A stretch of DNA of 64,000 nucleotides from Claveliimonas ammoniilytica (GCF_025567415.1 NZ_JAOQJV010000009.1:35690-99689); one strand, 5' to 3'. Counted from the stretch's first letter, positions 53,241-63,813 are shown. Notes: generated by a model from the sequence alone, not told the origin. Translations and numbers: made by a program.

Positions 53241-55001
53241 ATGGAACGCTGGGTATTGCTCAGAAAAGGCGCAGACTATCAGGCAATCGGGAAAAAATTT
53301 CATATTGCGCCGAGAATCGCATGCCTGATCCGCAATCGGGAAGTGATCGGAGATGAAGCCATTGATCAGTATCTGAATGGCACGATTGCAGATCTGCATG
53401 ATGGTATGCTGATGAAAGGTATGGATCAGGCGGTGGATATTCTGATGGAAAAGATTCGGGAAGGTGCAAGGATACGTGTGATCGGAGATTATGATATCGA
53501 TGGCGTGAATGCAACCTATATTCTGCTGGAGGCACTGGAAGGACTGCGCGGAGAGGTAGATATGGATATTCCGGATCGGATTACGGATGGATATGGTCTG
53601 AACCGCAATCTCATTGACCGGGCATTTGACGATGGTATTGATACGATCATTACCTGCGATAATGGAATTGCGGCGGAATCAGAGATTGCATATGCAAAAG
53701 AAATGGGAATGACTGTGATCGTTACGGATCATCATGAAGTGCCGTATACAGATGAAGGAGAAGAGCGGATTTATCATTTACCGCCAGCAGATGCAGTGGT
53801 CGATCCAAAGCAGCCGGGATGTGAATATCCATTTAAAGGACTTTGTGGAGCCGCGGTAGCGTATAAATGCATGGAATGTCTGTATGAAGCCATGGGAGAG
53901 GACTCGACAGACCTGGATTATCTGCTGGAACCAGTTGGCATTGCAACCATTGGAGATGTGATGGATCTGACAGATGAGAACAGAATCTTTGTAAAACAGG
54001 CACTGGAAATGATGGGACACAGCTCTAATCCAGGACTTCGTGCACTGATGCAGTGTACGGGGGTACCGATAGATCAGGTGCGTGCATATCATGTCGGGTT
54101 TGTGCTTGGCCCATGTATCAATGCGGGAGGCAGACTGGATACGGCAAAACGTGCACTGGCACTTCTCAGAGCAAAAAATGAACGGGATGCCATGGTACTT
54201 GCCGGCGACTTGAAGGCATTGAATGACAGTAGAAAGGAACTGACCGAGTGGGCAGTAGAAGAAGCTGTCCATATAGTGGAGGAAAAAGGATATCTGGATG
54301 ATCGTGTATTAGTGATTTATTTACCGGATTGTCATGAAAGCATTGCCGGAATTGTAGCAGGAAGGATCAGAGAGCGGTATTACCGTCCGGTATATGTGCT
54401 GACCGACAGCGAGGATGGCGTTAAAGGATCAGGCAGATCGATTGAAGCATATCATATGTTTGAAGAACTGATTAAGTGCAGTGATCTGCTGACAAAGTTT
54501 GGCGGACACAGACAGGCAGCAGGACTTTCAATGGAGCCGGGAAAGGTAGACGCATTTCGCAGAAGATTAAATGAGAACTGCACGCTCACAGAAAAAGATC
54601 TGCAAGAGAAGGTCTCAATAGATATGGAACTTCCATTTTCCAACATTACAGAACAGTTTATCGAAGAGCTGGAACTGTTAGAACCATTTGGAAAAGGCAA
54701 TACCAAGCCGGTATTTGCAGTGCGGAATGCAGAACTCTTATCTGCCAGAATAATTGGCAAAGAGCGTAATATGCTGAAGTTTCAGATTCGGGATGACAGC
54801 CGTGTGACGATGGAAGCATTATACTTCGGAGATGCGTCTGTATTTATGGAAACAGTGACTGCCAGATATGGAAGAGACTGCGCAGAACGGCTGCTTGCAG
54901 GTAAATCATCCGGTATTCGGATGTCATTTACTTTTTATCCGGGCATTAATGAATACATGGGTAACCGAAATGTGCAAATTATCATTACCCATTATATGTA
55001 A
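53241..55001 (+). CDS. recJ: Single-stranded-DNA-specific exonuclease RecJ
   Basis: 586 residues. DHH-family 5'-3' exonuclease for recombination and repair. DHH core motifs: IGDYDIDGVNATY (motif I), CDNGIAAESE, TDHHEV (motif III, the DHH), AVVDPKQP; DHHA1 domain with SGRSIEAYHMFEELI and FGGHRQAAG; OB-fold C-terminus. ATG 53241 has GGAG 6 bases upstream; ATG 53229 is in frame but lacks a site. Length is near the family norm. Confidence 0.93.
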   Translation: MERWVLLRKGADYQAIGKKFHIAPRIACLIRNREVIGDEAIDQYLNGTIADLHDGMLMKGMDQAVDILMEKIREGARIRVIGDYDIDGVNATYILLEALEGLRGEVDMDIPDRITDGYGLNRNLIDRAFDDGIDTIITCDNGIAAESEIAYAKEMGMTVIVTDHHEVPYTDEGEERIYHLPPADAVVDPKQPGCEYPFKGLCGAAVAYKCMECLYEAMGEDSTDLDYLLEPVGIATIGDVMDLTDENRIFVKQALEMMGHSSNPGLRALMQCTGVPIDQVRAYHVGFVLGPCINAGGRLDTAKRALALLRAKNERDAMVLAGDLKALNDSRKELTEWAVEEAVHIVEEKGYLDDRVLVIYLPDCHESIAGIVAGRIRERYYRPVYVLTDSEDGVKGSGRSIEAYHMFEELIKCSDLLTKFGGHRQAAGLSMEPGKVDAFRRRLNENCTLTEKDLQEKVSIDMELPFSNITEQFIEELELLEPFGKGNTKPVFAVRNAELLSARIIGKERNMLKFQIRDDSRVTMEALYFGDASVFMETVTARYGRDCAERLLAGKSSGIRMSFTFYPGINEYMGNRNVQIIITHYM

Positions 55002-55040
55002 TTATAATTACCTATAAATAGGTATAATATGTAAAAGAGT

Positions 55041-55069
55041 TTGAAAACATTGTATCCAAATGCTATACT
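55041..55069 (+). promoter_or_regulatory. Sigma-A promoter of rel
   Basis: TTGAAA (55041-55046), 17-bp spacer, TATACT (55064-55069) with extended -10 TGC. Confidence 0.8.
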
Positions 55070-55112
55070 ATAACATAGTATATTCGATACTGAAAGGAAG
55101 GAGGGCATTGAT

Positions 55113-57458
55113 ATGGCAGATGTGAAGAAACAGATGGAGCCGAGCAGCAGTATCAGACCGGAAGTTATTACAGAGAACCAGGCAATTGGTCTGGAAGTTG
55201 TAGATGGTCATGCAGTGAAAGCACCTGCAGATTATCAAGACCCTGAGGAATTATATCAGATTCTGATTAACAAAGTGAAAACGTATCATCCATCAGAAGA
55301 TGTGTCCATGATAGAGAAAGCATATAAGATTGCAAAGGAAGCTCACAAAGGACAATTCCGTAAATCTGGGGAAGCATACATTATTCATCCTCTGTGGGTA
55401 GCCATTATACTGGCGAATCTGGAACTGGATAAGGAGACAATCGTAGCCGGAATACTCCATGATGTGGTAGAGGATACGGTTATGACAGATGAAGAGATAC
55501 GGAAAGAATTTGGAGATGAGGTAGCACTTTTGGTAGATGGTGTTACCAAGCTGGGACAGTTGTCTTATTCTACAGATAAACTGGAAGTACAGGCAGAGAA
55601 CCTGAGAAAGATGTTCCTGGCTATGGCAAAAGATATCCGTGTTGTCATTATTAAGTTGGCTGACCGCCTGCACAATATGCGGACACTGCAGTTTATGCGC
55701 CCGGAGAAGCAGAAAGAAAAAGCAAGAGAGACGATGGATATTTATGCACCAATCGCGCAGAGGCTTGGTATCTCCAGGATTAAGACGGAGTTAGACGATC
55801 TGTCTTTGAAATATCTGAAGCCAGAGGTGTTTTATGATCTGGTAGATCAGATCAATGCACGTAAGACAGAACGAGAAGAATTTATCCAACAGATTGTTGA
55901 GGAAGTATCCAATCATATTAAGAATGCGAATATTGATGCGGATGTTTACGGAAGGGTAAAGCATTTCTTCAGTATCTATAAGAAAATGGTGAATCAGGAT
56001 AAAACAGTTGACCAGATTTATGACCTGTTTGCTGTACGTATTGTAGTAGATTCCGTCAAGGACTGTTATGCGGCGCTGGGTGTGATCCACGAGATGTATA
56101 CACCGATTCCGGGCAGATTTAAGGATTATATCGCTATGCCAAAGGCGAATATGTACCAATCTCTGCATACGACACTGATGAGTTCTGCGGGACAGCCATT
56201 TGAGGTGCAGATCCGCACTCATGAGATGCATAAGACAGCAGAATATGGTATTGCAGCACATTGGAAATACAAAGAGTCCAATGATGGCAAGAAGAGTGTG
56301 GAAGTTCAGGAAGAAGAGAAGCTGAACTGGCTCAGACAGATCCTGGAGTGGCAGAGGGATATGTCTGATAACAAGGAGTTCCTTTCTATGCTGAAAGGAG
56401 ACCTGGATCTGTTTAAAGAAGATGTATATTGCTTTACGCCAAACGGAGAAGTAAAGCGTCTGCCGAATGGTTCTACTCCGATTGATTTTGCCTATGCGAT
56501 CCACAGCGCGGTAGGTAATAAGATGGTCGGTGCCAGAGTGAACGGTAAGCTTGTAACTATTGATTACAAGATTCAGAACGGAGACAGAATCGAGATCCTG
56601 ACTTCGCAGAATTCCAAAGGACCAAGCCGTGACTGGTTGAACATCGTGGCGAGTTCACAGGCGAAGTCTAAGATCAATCAGTGGTTTAAAAAGCAGTTTA
56701 AAGAAGAGAATATTATACGCGGTAAGGAACTGATGGCAGTTTACTGCCGGTCTAAGAGTATTGAAATTACGAATATTACCAAGCCGAAGTATCAGGAGAT
56801 TGTGCAGAGAAAATACGGATTCAAAGATTGGGAGTCTGTACTTGCGGCGGTTGGACATGGCGGCTTAAAAGAAGGTCAGGTAGTGAACCGACTTGTGGAG
56901 GAATACAGCAAGGAGCACAAGAAAGAGATTACCAATGAGGCTGTTCTTGAAAAGGTAGCAGAAGCGACCAAGAATAAGGTGCACATTGCGAAGTCTAAGA
57001 GTGGTATCGTGGTCAAAGGTATTGATGATGTGGCTGTTCGTTTCTCACGTTGCTGTAATCCGGTGCCGGGTGACGAGATCGTGGGATTTGTAACCCGCGG
57101 AAGAGGACTTTCTATTCACCGTACAGATTGCGTGAATGTATTAAATCTGACGGATGCTGAGAGAGCCCGTCTGATCAATGCAGAATGGGAAAGCACCGTT
57201 ACCGGCAAAGAAGGCGGTCAGTATCTGACAGATATCAAGATGTACGCTGAGGACAGACAGGGACTTTTGATGGAGATGTCCCGTGTATTTACGGAAGAGA
57301 AGATAGATGTTAAGACCATGAATGTGCGTACAAGTAAGAAGAATACAGCCACGATTGAAGTTGGATTTATCGTACACGGCAGAGAGGAACTGGAGCGTGT
57401 AGTTAAGAAACTGCAACAGCTGTCAGGTGTGATCGATATTGAACGTACGGCTGGCTAA
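55113..57458 (+). CDS. rel: Bifunctional (p)ppGpp synthetase/hydrolase (Rel/SpoT)
   Basis: 781 residues. Makes and degrades the alarmone (p)ppGpp. HD hydrolase domain with AGILHDVVEDT and KLADRLHNMRTL; synthetase domain with RIVVDSVKDCYAALGV and FKDYIAMPKANMYQSLHTT; TGS domain (DVYCFTPNGEVKRLPNGSTP); zinc-finger-like CCNPVPGD segment; and a C-terminal ACT domain (LLMEMSRVFTEEKIDVKTMN). Both hydrolase and synthetase motifs look intact. GGAGGGC precedes the ATG. Preceded by a strong promoter. Confidence 0.96.
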   Translation: MADVKKQMEPSSSIRPEVITENQAIGLEVVDGHAVKAPADYQDPEELYQILINKVKTYHPSEDVSMIEKAYKIAKEAHKGQFRKSGEAYIIHPLWVAIILANLELDKETIVAGILHDVVEDTVMTDEEIRKEFGDEVALLVDGVTKLGQLSYSTDKLEVQAENLRKMFLAMAKDIRVVIIKLADRLHNMRTLQFMRPEKQKEKARETMDIYAPIAQRLGISRIKTELDDLSLKYLKPEVFYDLVDQINARKTEREEFIQQIVEEVSNHIKNANIDADVYGRVKHFFSIYKKMVNQDKTVDQIYDLFAVRIVVDSVKDCYAALGVIHEMYTPIPGRFKDYIAMPKANMYQSLHTTLMSSAGQPFEVQIRTHEMHKTAEYGIAAHWKYKESNDGKKSVEVQEEEKLNWLRQILEWQRDMSDNKEFLSMLKGDLDLFKEDVYCFTPNGEVKRLPNGSTPIDFAYAIHSAVGNKMVGARVNGKLVTIDYKIQNGDRIEILTSQNSKGPSRDWLNIVASSQAKSKINQWFKKQFKEENIIRGKELMAVYCRSKSIEITNITKPKYQEIVQRKYGFKDWESVLAAVGHGGLKEGQVVNRLVEEYSKEHKKEITNEAVLEKVAEATKNKVHIAKSKSGIVVKGIDDVAVRFSRCCNPVPGDEIVGFVTRGRGLSIHRTDCVNVLNLTDAERARLINAEWESTVTGKEGGQYLTDIKMYAEDRQGLLMEMSRVFTEEKIDVKTMNVRTSKKNTATIEVGFIVHGREELERVVKKLQQLSGVIDIERTAG

Positions 57459-57477
57459 TCCAGCGGGAGGATAATGT

Positions 57478-58467
57478 ATGAATTTTGGGATTATTGGAAC
57501 GAATTTTATTTCTGACTGGTTTGTAAATGCAGGAAGGCGTTGCGAAGGATTCTATGTGCAGGCAGTGTATTCCCGCACCATGGAGAAGGGAAGAACTTTC
57601 GCAGATAAACATGGAATTCCGGATTGCTATGATTCACTGGAAGCACTTGCATCAGCAGATAATGTGGATGCAGTGTATATTGCAAGCCCAACAGCCTGTC
57701 ATGCTGCACAGAGTATCCAGATGCTGAATGCGGGGAAACATGTACTCTGTGAGAAACCGGTAGCGTCTAACGAGAAGGAGCTCCGGGCAATGCTTGCAGC
57801 AGCAAAGGAACATGGCGTGGTCTTTATGGAGGCAATGAAGCTGGTGATCAATCCGGCATTTGATGCTATTATGGAGAATTTGCCAAAGCTTGGTAAGATC
57901 CGAAGAGTAACATTTCAGATGTGCCAGTATTCCAGCAGATATGATAAGTTTAAGAATGGAATCATTGAAAATGCATTCCGTCCGGAATTATCCAACGGAA
58001 GCCTGATGGATATCGGTGTCTACTGTGTACATCCGATGGTAAAGATCCTTGGAAAACCAGACCGTGTGATGGCATCCTGTGTGAAACTGCATAACGGTGT
58101 GGATGGCATGGGGACGATTCTTGCATCCTATGATGAACAGGGAGCACAGGCAGAACTGATCTATTCTAAGATCACAGATTCGCCGGTTCCAAGCCAGATT
58201 CAGGGAGAAGATGGCACGATGTATATGGAAAGCCTGCCTATCCTAACGAAGGTATGGATCAGATACCGGGATAAGAGCAGGGAAGATATTTCATTTGAAC
58301 TGAAAGATCCTGGTAATAATATGAATTATGAGATTGCAGAATTTATGCGCATTGCGGAAGCGAATGAATCCGCTGAAACACATAACCAATATTCGGTATG
58401 GGAGATGCAGGTTATGGATGAAGCGCGCCGTCAGATGGGAATTGTATTTCCGGCTGACAAAGTATAA
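57478..58467 (+). CDS. Gfo/Idh/MocA family oxidoreductase
   Basis: 329 residues. NAD(P)-binding Rossmann protein with a C-terminal alpha/beta substrate domain. MNFGIIGTNFISDWFVNAGR is the dinucleotide-binding region; HVLCEKPVASN is the hallmark EKP motif with its Lys. DIGVYCVHPM supplies the expected catalytic His region. It is probably a sugar or inositol-type dehydrogenase; no substrate can be assigned. GGGAGGA precedes the ATG; it lies 19 bases after rel, so co-transcription is likely. Confidence 0.9.
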   Translation: MNFGIIGTNFISDWFVNAGRRCEGFYVQAVYSRTMEKGRTFADKHGIPDCYDSLEALASADNVDAVYIASPTACHAAQSIQMLNAGKHVLCEKPVASNEKELRAMLAAAKEHGVVFMEAMKLVINPAFDAIMENLPKLGKIRRVTFQMCQYSSRYDKFKNGIIENAFRPELSNGSLMDIGVYCVHPMVKILGKPDRVMASCVKLHNGVDGMGTILASYDEQGAQAELIYSKITDSPVPSQIQGEDGTMYMESLPILTKVWIRYRDKSREDISFELKDPGNNMNYEIAEFMRIAEANESAETHNQYSVWEMQVMDEARRQMGIVFPADKV

Positions 58468-58503
58468 GAGTGTATAGGTATAATATAGGCAGAGGGATAG
58501 AAT

Positions 58504-59127
58504 ATGACAGTAAAACAATTTCTGGCAGGTCCGATTGGGACAAACTGTTATTTATTGATCAATGAAAAAACAAAAGAAGCGGTTATCGTAGATCCGGCGT
58601 CCTGTCCGGATTATATGATGAATTATATCAAGACGGAAGAGATTAAATTGAAAGCAGTTCTGCTTACACATGCGCATTTTGACCATATTATGGGAATTGA
58701 TGATGTTCTTAACAAATATGGTAAGATGCCGGTATATGTGCATGAGGCAGATAAGCCGATGCTGGAGGATCCACAGCAGAATATGACGATGTCCTGTGGC
58801 TTTCCTTATGCTTACAAAGGGGCACAGGCAGTGCAGGATGGTCAGGTGTTGTCACTGATCGGTTATGAATTCAAAGTTCTTCATACACCGGGACATACAC
58901 CGGGAGGATGCTGTTATTATATTGCATCGGAGCATGTGCTGATCAGTGGAGATACGCTGTTCCAGCAGTCCATCGGAAGAACGGATTTCCCTGGCGGAAG
59001 CATGAGTGATCTTGTCCGTGCAGTGAAAGAGAAGCTGATGGTACTTCCGGAGGATACCGTGGTATATCCAGGACATATGGGAACGACCACAATCGCAGAT
59101 GAAAAGAGAATGAATCCATTTTTGTAG
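58504..59127 (+). CDS. MBL-fold hydrolase, glyoxalase II-like
   Basis: 207 residues. Compact metallo-beta-lactamase-fold enzyme. Metal motifs are LTHAHFDHIMG, HTPGHTPGGCC, SGDTLFQ and VYPGHMG. The length fits the short glyoxalase II-like group (YcbL type) rather than full GloB, so the hydroxyacylglutathione activity is not certain in a bacterium that may lack glutathione. The GAGGGA site precedes the ATG. Confidence 0.9.
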   Translation: MTVKQFLAGPIGTNCYLLINEKTKEAVIVDPASCPDYMMNYIKTEEIKLKAVLLTHAHFDHIMGIDDVLNKYGKMPVYVHEADKPMLEDPQQNMTMSCGFPYAYKGAQAVQDGQVLSLIGYEFKVLHTPGHTPGGCCYYIASEHVLISGDTLFQQSIGRTDFPGGSMSDLVRAVKEKLMVLPEDTVVYPGHMGTTTIADEKRMNPFL

Positions 59128-59166
59128 TGAATGGATCATTTAGTATAGTAAGAAGAGAAAGAGCCG

Positions 59167-59191
59167 GGCATCTGATGTGATTTCAGATGCC
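59167..59191 (+). terminator. Hairpin upstream of hemZ
   Basis: GGCATCTGA (59167-59175) pairs perfectly with TCAGATGCC (59183-59191). No U run follows, so it may be a weak terminator or a leader structure. Confidence 0.4.
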
Positions 59192-59212
59192 TGTTCAAGT
59201 AAAGGAACTATT

Positions 59213-60688
59213 ATGATAAAGATAGAAGCAAAAGAAGAACGGTATCTGTACAATGTGTATCATATGGTCAAAGCCTTTTATGCATCGGAAGAGATTGAAC
59301 AGTGCTGCAAGAAGAATCAGAAGGAAGATCTGAAACTGACGGAGACAGACGGAACATCACAGATTTTTACAATAGATACAGACCATACCCATTGTGTGAA
59401 CGATATCCGGCGAGAGCTTGACAGAAAGGTATATCAGTATCTGGCTCATCGAACAGGTAAAGAACTTGCGTGGGGAATGCTGACCGGAGTCCGACCTGCT
59501 AAGCTTGCTACAAAGGCGGTAGAGCAAGGTGTAGAGAAAACAGAGTTTATAAAGCAATTCCGGGAAGAATATCTGGTGTCAGCGGAAAAGGCAGGACTTG
59601 CATATGACATTGCAGTGCGGGAGCGGGATGTATTATCAGAACTCGATTATAAGGATGGCTACAGTCTGTATGTAGGCATTCCGTTCTGTCCAAGTGTGTG
59701 TAGTTACTGTTCGTTCAGTTCTGGACCGATAGATAAATGGCGAGATCAGATTCCGGCGTATCTGGATGCGCTTTGCAAAGAACTTACATATATCGGAAAA
59801 GTATCCTCAGAGAAGAAACTGAATACTATTTACATCGGAGGCGGTACACCTACCAGCCTGGATGCAGAGCAGCTGGATCAGATTCTGACCTGTATTGATC
59901 AGTCATTTTCCAGAGAGCATCTGCTGGAATATACGGTGGAAGCCGGAAGACCAGACAGTATTACGGAAAAGAAACTTCAGGTGATAAAACGGCATGGAGT
60001 TACACGTATTTCTATTAATCCACAGACTATGCAGCAGAAGACGTTGGATCGGATTGGAAGAAAGCACAGTGTGCAGGAAGTAAAAGACATTTACCGGATG
60101 GCGCGGAAACATGGATTTGACAATATCAATATGGATCTGATCGCCGGGCTCCCAGGAGAGGGTCTGGAAGATATGAAGGATACGCTTGCGCAGATCCAGG
60201 AGCTTGCACCGGACAGCCTGACCGTGCATTCACTTGCAATCAAGCGTGCGGCGCAGATGGGGCAGGAGAAGAGTACTCTTGGCTATGTGCGGGATCTGGA
60301 GGAACAGACGGAGCATCCGGAAAGAATGGCAGAGACATTATCAGCGATGATCGAATGTGCGCATGAGACGGCCTATGAGATGGAACTAGTGCCATATTAT
60401 CTGTACCGGCAGAAGAATATTGCGGGTAATTTTGAAAATGTTGGTTATGCAAAGGTTGACAAAGCCGGAATATACAATATACTTATTATGGAAGAAAAAC
60501 AGTCGATTATTGCGGCAGGTGCAGGTGCATCAACCAAGATCGTACTGCCAGTGCCTGTTCCTGTACCAGGTAGCAGGAATGGAAAAACCACGACATTGAT
60601 TCGTGTGGAAAATGTAAAAAGCATTCGGGATTACATTGCCCGGATTGATGAAATGATAGAGCGAAAAGGAGAATGGTTATGGCATTAA
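59213..60688 (+). CDS. hemZ: Coproporphyrinogen III dehydrogenase HemZ (radical SAM)
   Basis: 491 residues. Oxygen-independent, HemN-like radical SAM protein. It has a HemZ-type N-terminal extension (about 1-160) before the radical SAM core, whose cluster motif is FCPSVCSYCSF; IYIGGGTPTS and DLIAGLPGE are also typical. The C-terminal region has YYLYRQKNIAGNFENVGYAK. It is not proven to make haem; HemZ-type proteins may have other roles. ATG 59213 has AAAGGA 6 bases upstream. It overlaps hisS by 10 bases. Confidence 0.92.
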   Translation: MIKIEAKEERYLYNVYHMVKAFYASEEIEQCCKKNQKEDLKLTETDGTSQIFTIDTDHTHCVNDIRRELDRKVYQYLAHRTGKELAWGMLTGVRPAKLATKAVEQGVEKTEFIKQFREEYLVSAEKAGLAYDIAVRERDVLSELDYKDGYSLYVGIPFCPSVCSYCSFSSGPIDKWRDQIPAYLDALCKELTYIGKVSSEKKLNTIYIGGGTPTSLDAEQLDQILTCIDQSFSREHLLEYTVEAGRPDSITEKKLQVIKRHGVTRISINPQTMQQKTLDRIGRKHSVQEVKDIYRMARKHGFDNINMDLIAGLPGEGLEDMKDTLAQIQELAPDSLTVHSLAIKRAAQMGQEKSTLGYVRDLEEQTEHPERMAETLSAMIECAHETAYEMELVPYYLYRQKNIAGNFENVGYAKVDKAGIYNILIMEEKQSIIAAGAGASTKIVLPVPVPVPGSRNGKTTTLIRVENVKSIRDYIARIDEMIERKGEWLWH

Positions 60689-61944
60689 AGAAGAAACCAG
60701 TCACCGGTATGAAGGACATGATGCCGGACGAGATGGAGATCCGTGATTACGTGATCCACCTGATCAAAGAGACTTATAAGACATATGGATTTACCTCGAT
60801 GGAGACACCATGTGTAGAGCATATTGAGAACCTGTGCAGCAAGCAGGGGGGAGATAATGAGAAACTGATCTTTAAGATCCTGAAGCGTGGCGAGAAGCTG
60901 AAGCTTGAGACTGCAAAGGATGAGGCAGATCTGGTAGACGGAGGACTTCGTTATGATCTGACTGTACCGCTTGCAAGATACTATGCAAATCATGCTAACG
61001 ATCTGCCGTCACCGTTCAAGGCATTGCAGATCGGTAATGTATGGCGTGCAGACCGTCCGCAGAGAGGACGTTTCCGTCAGTTCATGCAGTGTGATATTGA
61101 CATTCTCGGTGAGGCATCGAACCTCGCAGAGATCGAGCTGATCCTTGCAACGACAGCAATGCTTGGTAAGCTTGATTTTACGAATTTTACAGTTAAGATC
61201 AATGACCGTAATATCCTGAAAGCCATGGCGGCTTACTGTGGATTTAAGGAAGAAGATTATGATGAAGTATTTATTATCTTGGATAAGATGGACAAGATCG
61301 GTAAAGATGGCGTAGCAGAAGAACTCTGTGAGATGGGTTATGACAGATCAGCGGTTGATCAGTATCTTGGATTGTTTGATGAGATCACACCGGATGTATC
61401 CGGTATCCGTTATCTGAAAGAGAAGCTTGGCGATTGCCTGAAAGATGAGACGGCAGACGGTATGGGACAGATTATTTCCAGCGTAGAAGCCGCAAAGGAA
61501 TGTGACTTCAAGTTACAGTTTGATCCGACACTGGTGCGTGGACAGTCATACTACACAGGAACCATTTTCGAGGTGACGATGGATGACTTCGGCGGCTCTG
61601 TTGCCGGAGGCGGAAGATACGATAAGATGATCGGTAAATTTACCGGACAGGACACACCGGCATGTGGATTCTCTATCGGATTCGAGCGTATTGTCATGCT
61701 GCTTCTGGAAAATGGATATCAGATTCCGTCTAAGCGTGCAAAAAAAGCATATCTGCTGGAGAAGAAGATGCCGCAGGAAGGCATCCTGAAAGTGCTGAAT
61801 CTTGCCAAAGCAGATCGTGCGGCAGGCAAGCAGGTGTTGATTGTGAATATGAAAAAGAATAAAAAGTTCCAGAAGGAACAGCTGGCAGCAGACGGTTACG
61901 AAGAAATCGTGGACTGCTACCGTGATTCCATAATGGAGCTGTAA
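60679..61944 (+). CDS. hisS: Histidyl-tRNA synthetase
   Basis: 421 residues. Class II aminoacyl-tRNA synthetase. Motif 2 region is IGNVWRADRPQRGRFRQFMQ, a histidine loop is near LVRGQSYYTGTIFEV, and GGGRYDKMIGKF with GFSIGFERIVMLL supplies motif 3. ATG 60679 has GGAG 7 bases upstream; ATG 60673 is in frame but only one base from the site. C-terminal anticodon domain is short. It overlaps the end of hemZ, so translation is probably coupled. Confidence 0.96.
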   Translation: MALKKKPVTGMKDMMPDEMEIRDYVIHLIKETYKTYGFTSMETPCVEHIENLCSKQGGDNEKLIFKILKRGEKLKLETAKDEADLVDGGLRYDLTVPLARYYANHANDLPSPFKALQIGNVWRADRPQRGRFRQFMQCDIDILGEASNLAEIELILATTAMLGKLDFTNFTVKINDRNILKAMAAYCGFKEEDYDEVFIILDKMDKIGKDGVAEELCEMGYDRSAVDQYLGLFDEITPDVSGIRYLKEKLGDCLKDETADGMGQIISSVEAAKECDFKLQFDPTLVRGQSYYTGTIFEVTMDDFGGSVAGGGRYDKMIGKFTGQDTPACGFSIGFERIVMLLLENGYQIPSKRAKKAYLLEKKMPQEGILKVLNLAKADRAAGKQVLIVNMKKNKKFQKEQLAADGYEEIVDCYRDSIMEL

Positions 61945-62007
61945 GATTGATAGCTATACAATCAATATAGAAGTTAATATAGAAGAGAACAATCGAGGAG
62001 GATTATC

Positions 62008-63801
62008 ATGGCTGAGTCAATGAAAGGACTTAAGAGAACGCACAGATGTGCGGAGCTGTCAGCAGCTAATATCGGCGAGACAGTTACAATTATGGGATGG
62101 GTGCAGAAGAACAGAAATAAAGGTGGACTGGTGTTTGTGGACGTGAGAGATCGTTCCGGTATCATCCAGATCGTGTGTGAGGAAGGAAAGACGGATGCCG
62201 CAGTAATCGAAAAGGCGACAAAGCTGCGTTCTGAATATGTAGTAGCTGTAGTTGGTACGGTTGCAAAACGTTCCGGTGCAGTGAATGAGAACCTGGCAAC
62301 AGGAGAGATCGAAGTACTGCCGACAGAACTTCGGATTCTGGCAGAGGCTGAGACACCTCCGTTCCACATTGAAGAGAATTCTAAGACAAAAGAAGAAATC
62401 CGTCTGAAGTACCGTTATCTGGATCTGAGAAGACCGGATATGCAGAGAAACCTGATGATGAGAAGTAAAGTAGCGACCCTCACCCGTCAGTTCTTAGCAG
62501 AAGAAGGATTCCTTGAGATTGAAACTCCGGTACTGATTGGAAGTACACCGGAAGGAGCCAGAGATTATCTGGTGCCAAGCCGTATCCATCAGGGACATTT
62601 TTATGCGCTGCCACAGTCACCACAGCTGTTTAAACAGCTTCTGATGTGCTCAGGCTGTGACCGTTATTTCCAGCTTGCCAAATGTTTCCGCGACGAAGAC
62701 CTTCGTGCGGACAGACAGCCGGAATTTACACAGATCGATATGGAGCTGTCTTTCGTAGATGTTGACGATGTAATTGAAGTCAATGAGAGACTGCTTGCCA
62801 AACTGTTCAAAGAAGTGCTTGGCGTAGAGGTATCTCTGCCAATTCAGCGTATGACATGGCAGGAAGCGATGGATCGCTTCGGTTCTGACAAGCCGGATAT
62901 CCGTTTTGGTATGGAACTGAATGACGTTACAGACGTTGTACGTGACTGCGAGTTTGTCGTATTTAAGAATGCGATTGAAAATGGCGGAACTGTTCGCGGT
63001 ATCAATGCCAAAGGACAGGGTGGTATGCCGAGAAAGAAAATCGATAAGCTGGTTGCATTTGCCAAAGATTATGGTGCAAAGGGATTGGCATACATTGCAA
63101 TTCAGGAAGATGGTACAGTCAAGTCATCATTTGCCAAATTTATGACAGACGAGCAGATGAAAGCCCTGATTGATGCGATGGGAGGAGAAAACGGAGACCT
63201 GCTTCTCTTTGCGGCAGATAAGAATAAAGTCGTATGGGCAGTACTTGGCGCACTGCGTCTGGAACTGGCTGCACAGATGGATCTGTTAGATAAGAATGAA
63301 TACAAATTCCTGTGGGTAACAGAGTTCCCACTGCTTGAGTGGAATGATGAGCAGAACCGTTTCACAGCAATGCATCATCCATTTACCATGCCGATGGAAG
63401 AAGACCTGCAGTACATCGACAGTGATCCGGGACGCGTTCGTGCGAAAGCATACGATATCGTGCTGAATGGTAACGAGATTGGCGGAGGAAGTGTGCGTAT
63501 CTTCAATCCTGAGATCCAGAGCAAGATGTTCGAGGTACTTGGATTTACACCGGAACAGGCACAGGAACAGTTCGGATTCCTGCTGACAGCATTCAAGTAC
63601 GGAGTACCGCCGCACGCAGGACTTGCGTATGGTCTGGATCGTCTGGTAATGCTGATGGCAAAAGAAGACAGCATCCGTGACGTGATCGCATTCCCGAAGG
63701 TAAAGGATGCATCCGACCTGATGACAGAAGCTCCGACAAGAGTTGCACAGGAGCAGTTGGATGAACTGGGGCTTGCAATTACCGCAGAGACAGAAGAATA
63801 A
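62008..63801 (+). CDS. aspS: Aspartyl-tRNA synthetase
   Basis: 597 residues, bacterial type. N-terminal OB-fold anticodon domain (TVTIMGWVQKNRNKGGLVFV), class II motifs EIETPVLIGSTPEGARD, CFRDEDLRADRQPEFTQIDM (motif 2) and GLAYGLDRLVMLM (motif 3), with the bacterial GAD insert (about 290-410). The length is normal for the bacterial enzyme. GGAGG lies 8 bases before the ATG. Whether it is discriminating or not cannot be told from sequence. Confidence 0.97.
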   Translation: MAESMKGLKRTHRCAELSAANIGETVTIMGWVQKNRNKGGLVFVDVRDRSGIIQIVCEEGKTDAAVIEKATKLRSEYVVAVVGTVAKRSGAVNENLATGEIEVLPTELRILAEAETPPFHIEENSKTKEEIRLKYRYLDLRRPDMQRNLMMRSKVATLTRQFLAEEGFLEIETPVLIGSTPEGARDYLVPSRIHQGHFYALPQSPQLFKQLLMCSGCDRYFQLAKCFRDEDLRADRQPEFTQIDMELSFVDVDDVIEVNERLLAKLFKEVLGVEVSLPIQRMTWQEAMDRFGSDKPDIRFGMELNDVTDVVRDCEFVVFKNAIENGGTVRGINAKGQGGMPRKKIDKLVAFAKDYGAKGLAYIAIQEDGTVKSSFAKFMTDEQMKALIDAMGGENGDLLLFAADKNKVVWAVLGALRLELAAQMDLLDKNEYKFLWVTEFPLLEWNDEQNRFTAMHHPFTMPMEEDLQYIDSDPGRVRAKAYDIVLNGNEIGGGSVRIFNPEIQSKMFEVLGFTPEQAQEQFGFLLTAFKYGVPPHAGLAYGLDRLVMLMAKEDSIRDVIAFPKVKDASDLMTEAPTRVAQEQLDELGLAITAETEE

Positions 63802-63813
63802 GAAAATCATGAG

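Noticed and set aside
59128..59212. T-box riboswitch before the hemZ-hisS genes
   Set aside because: No AGGGTGGNACCGCG element or specifier stem can be seen; the same holds for the gap before aspS.
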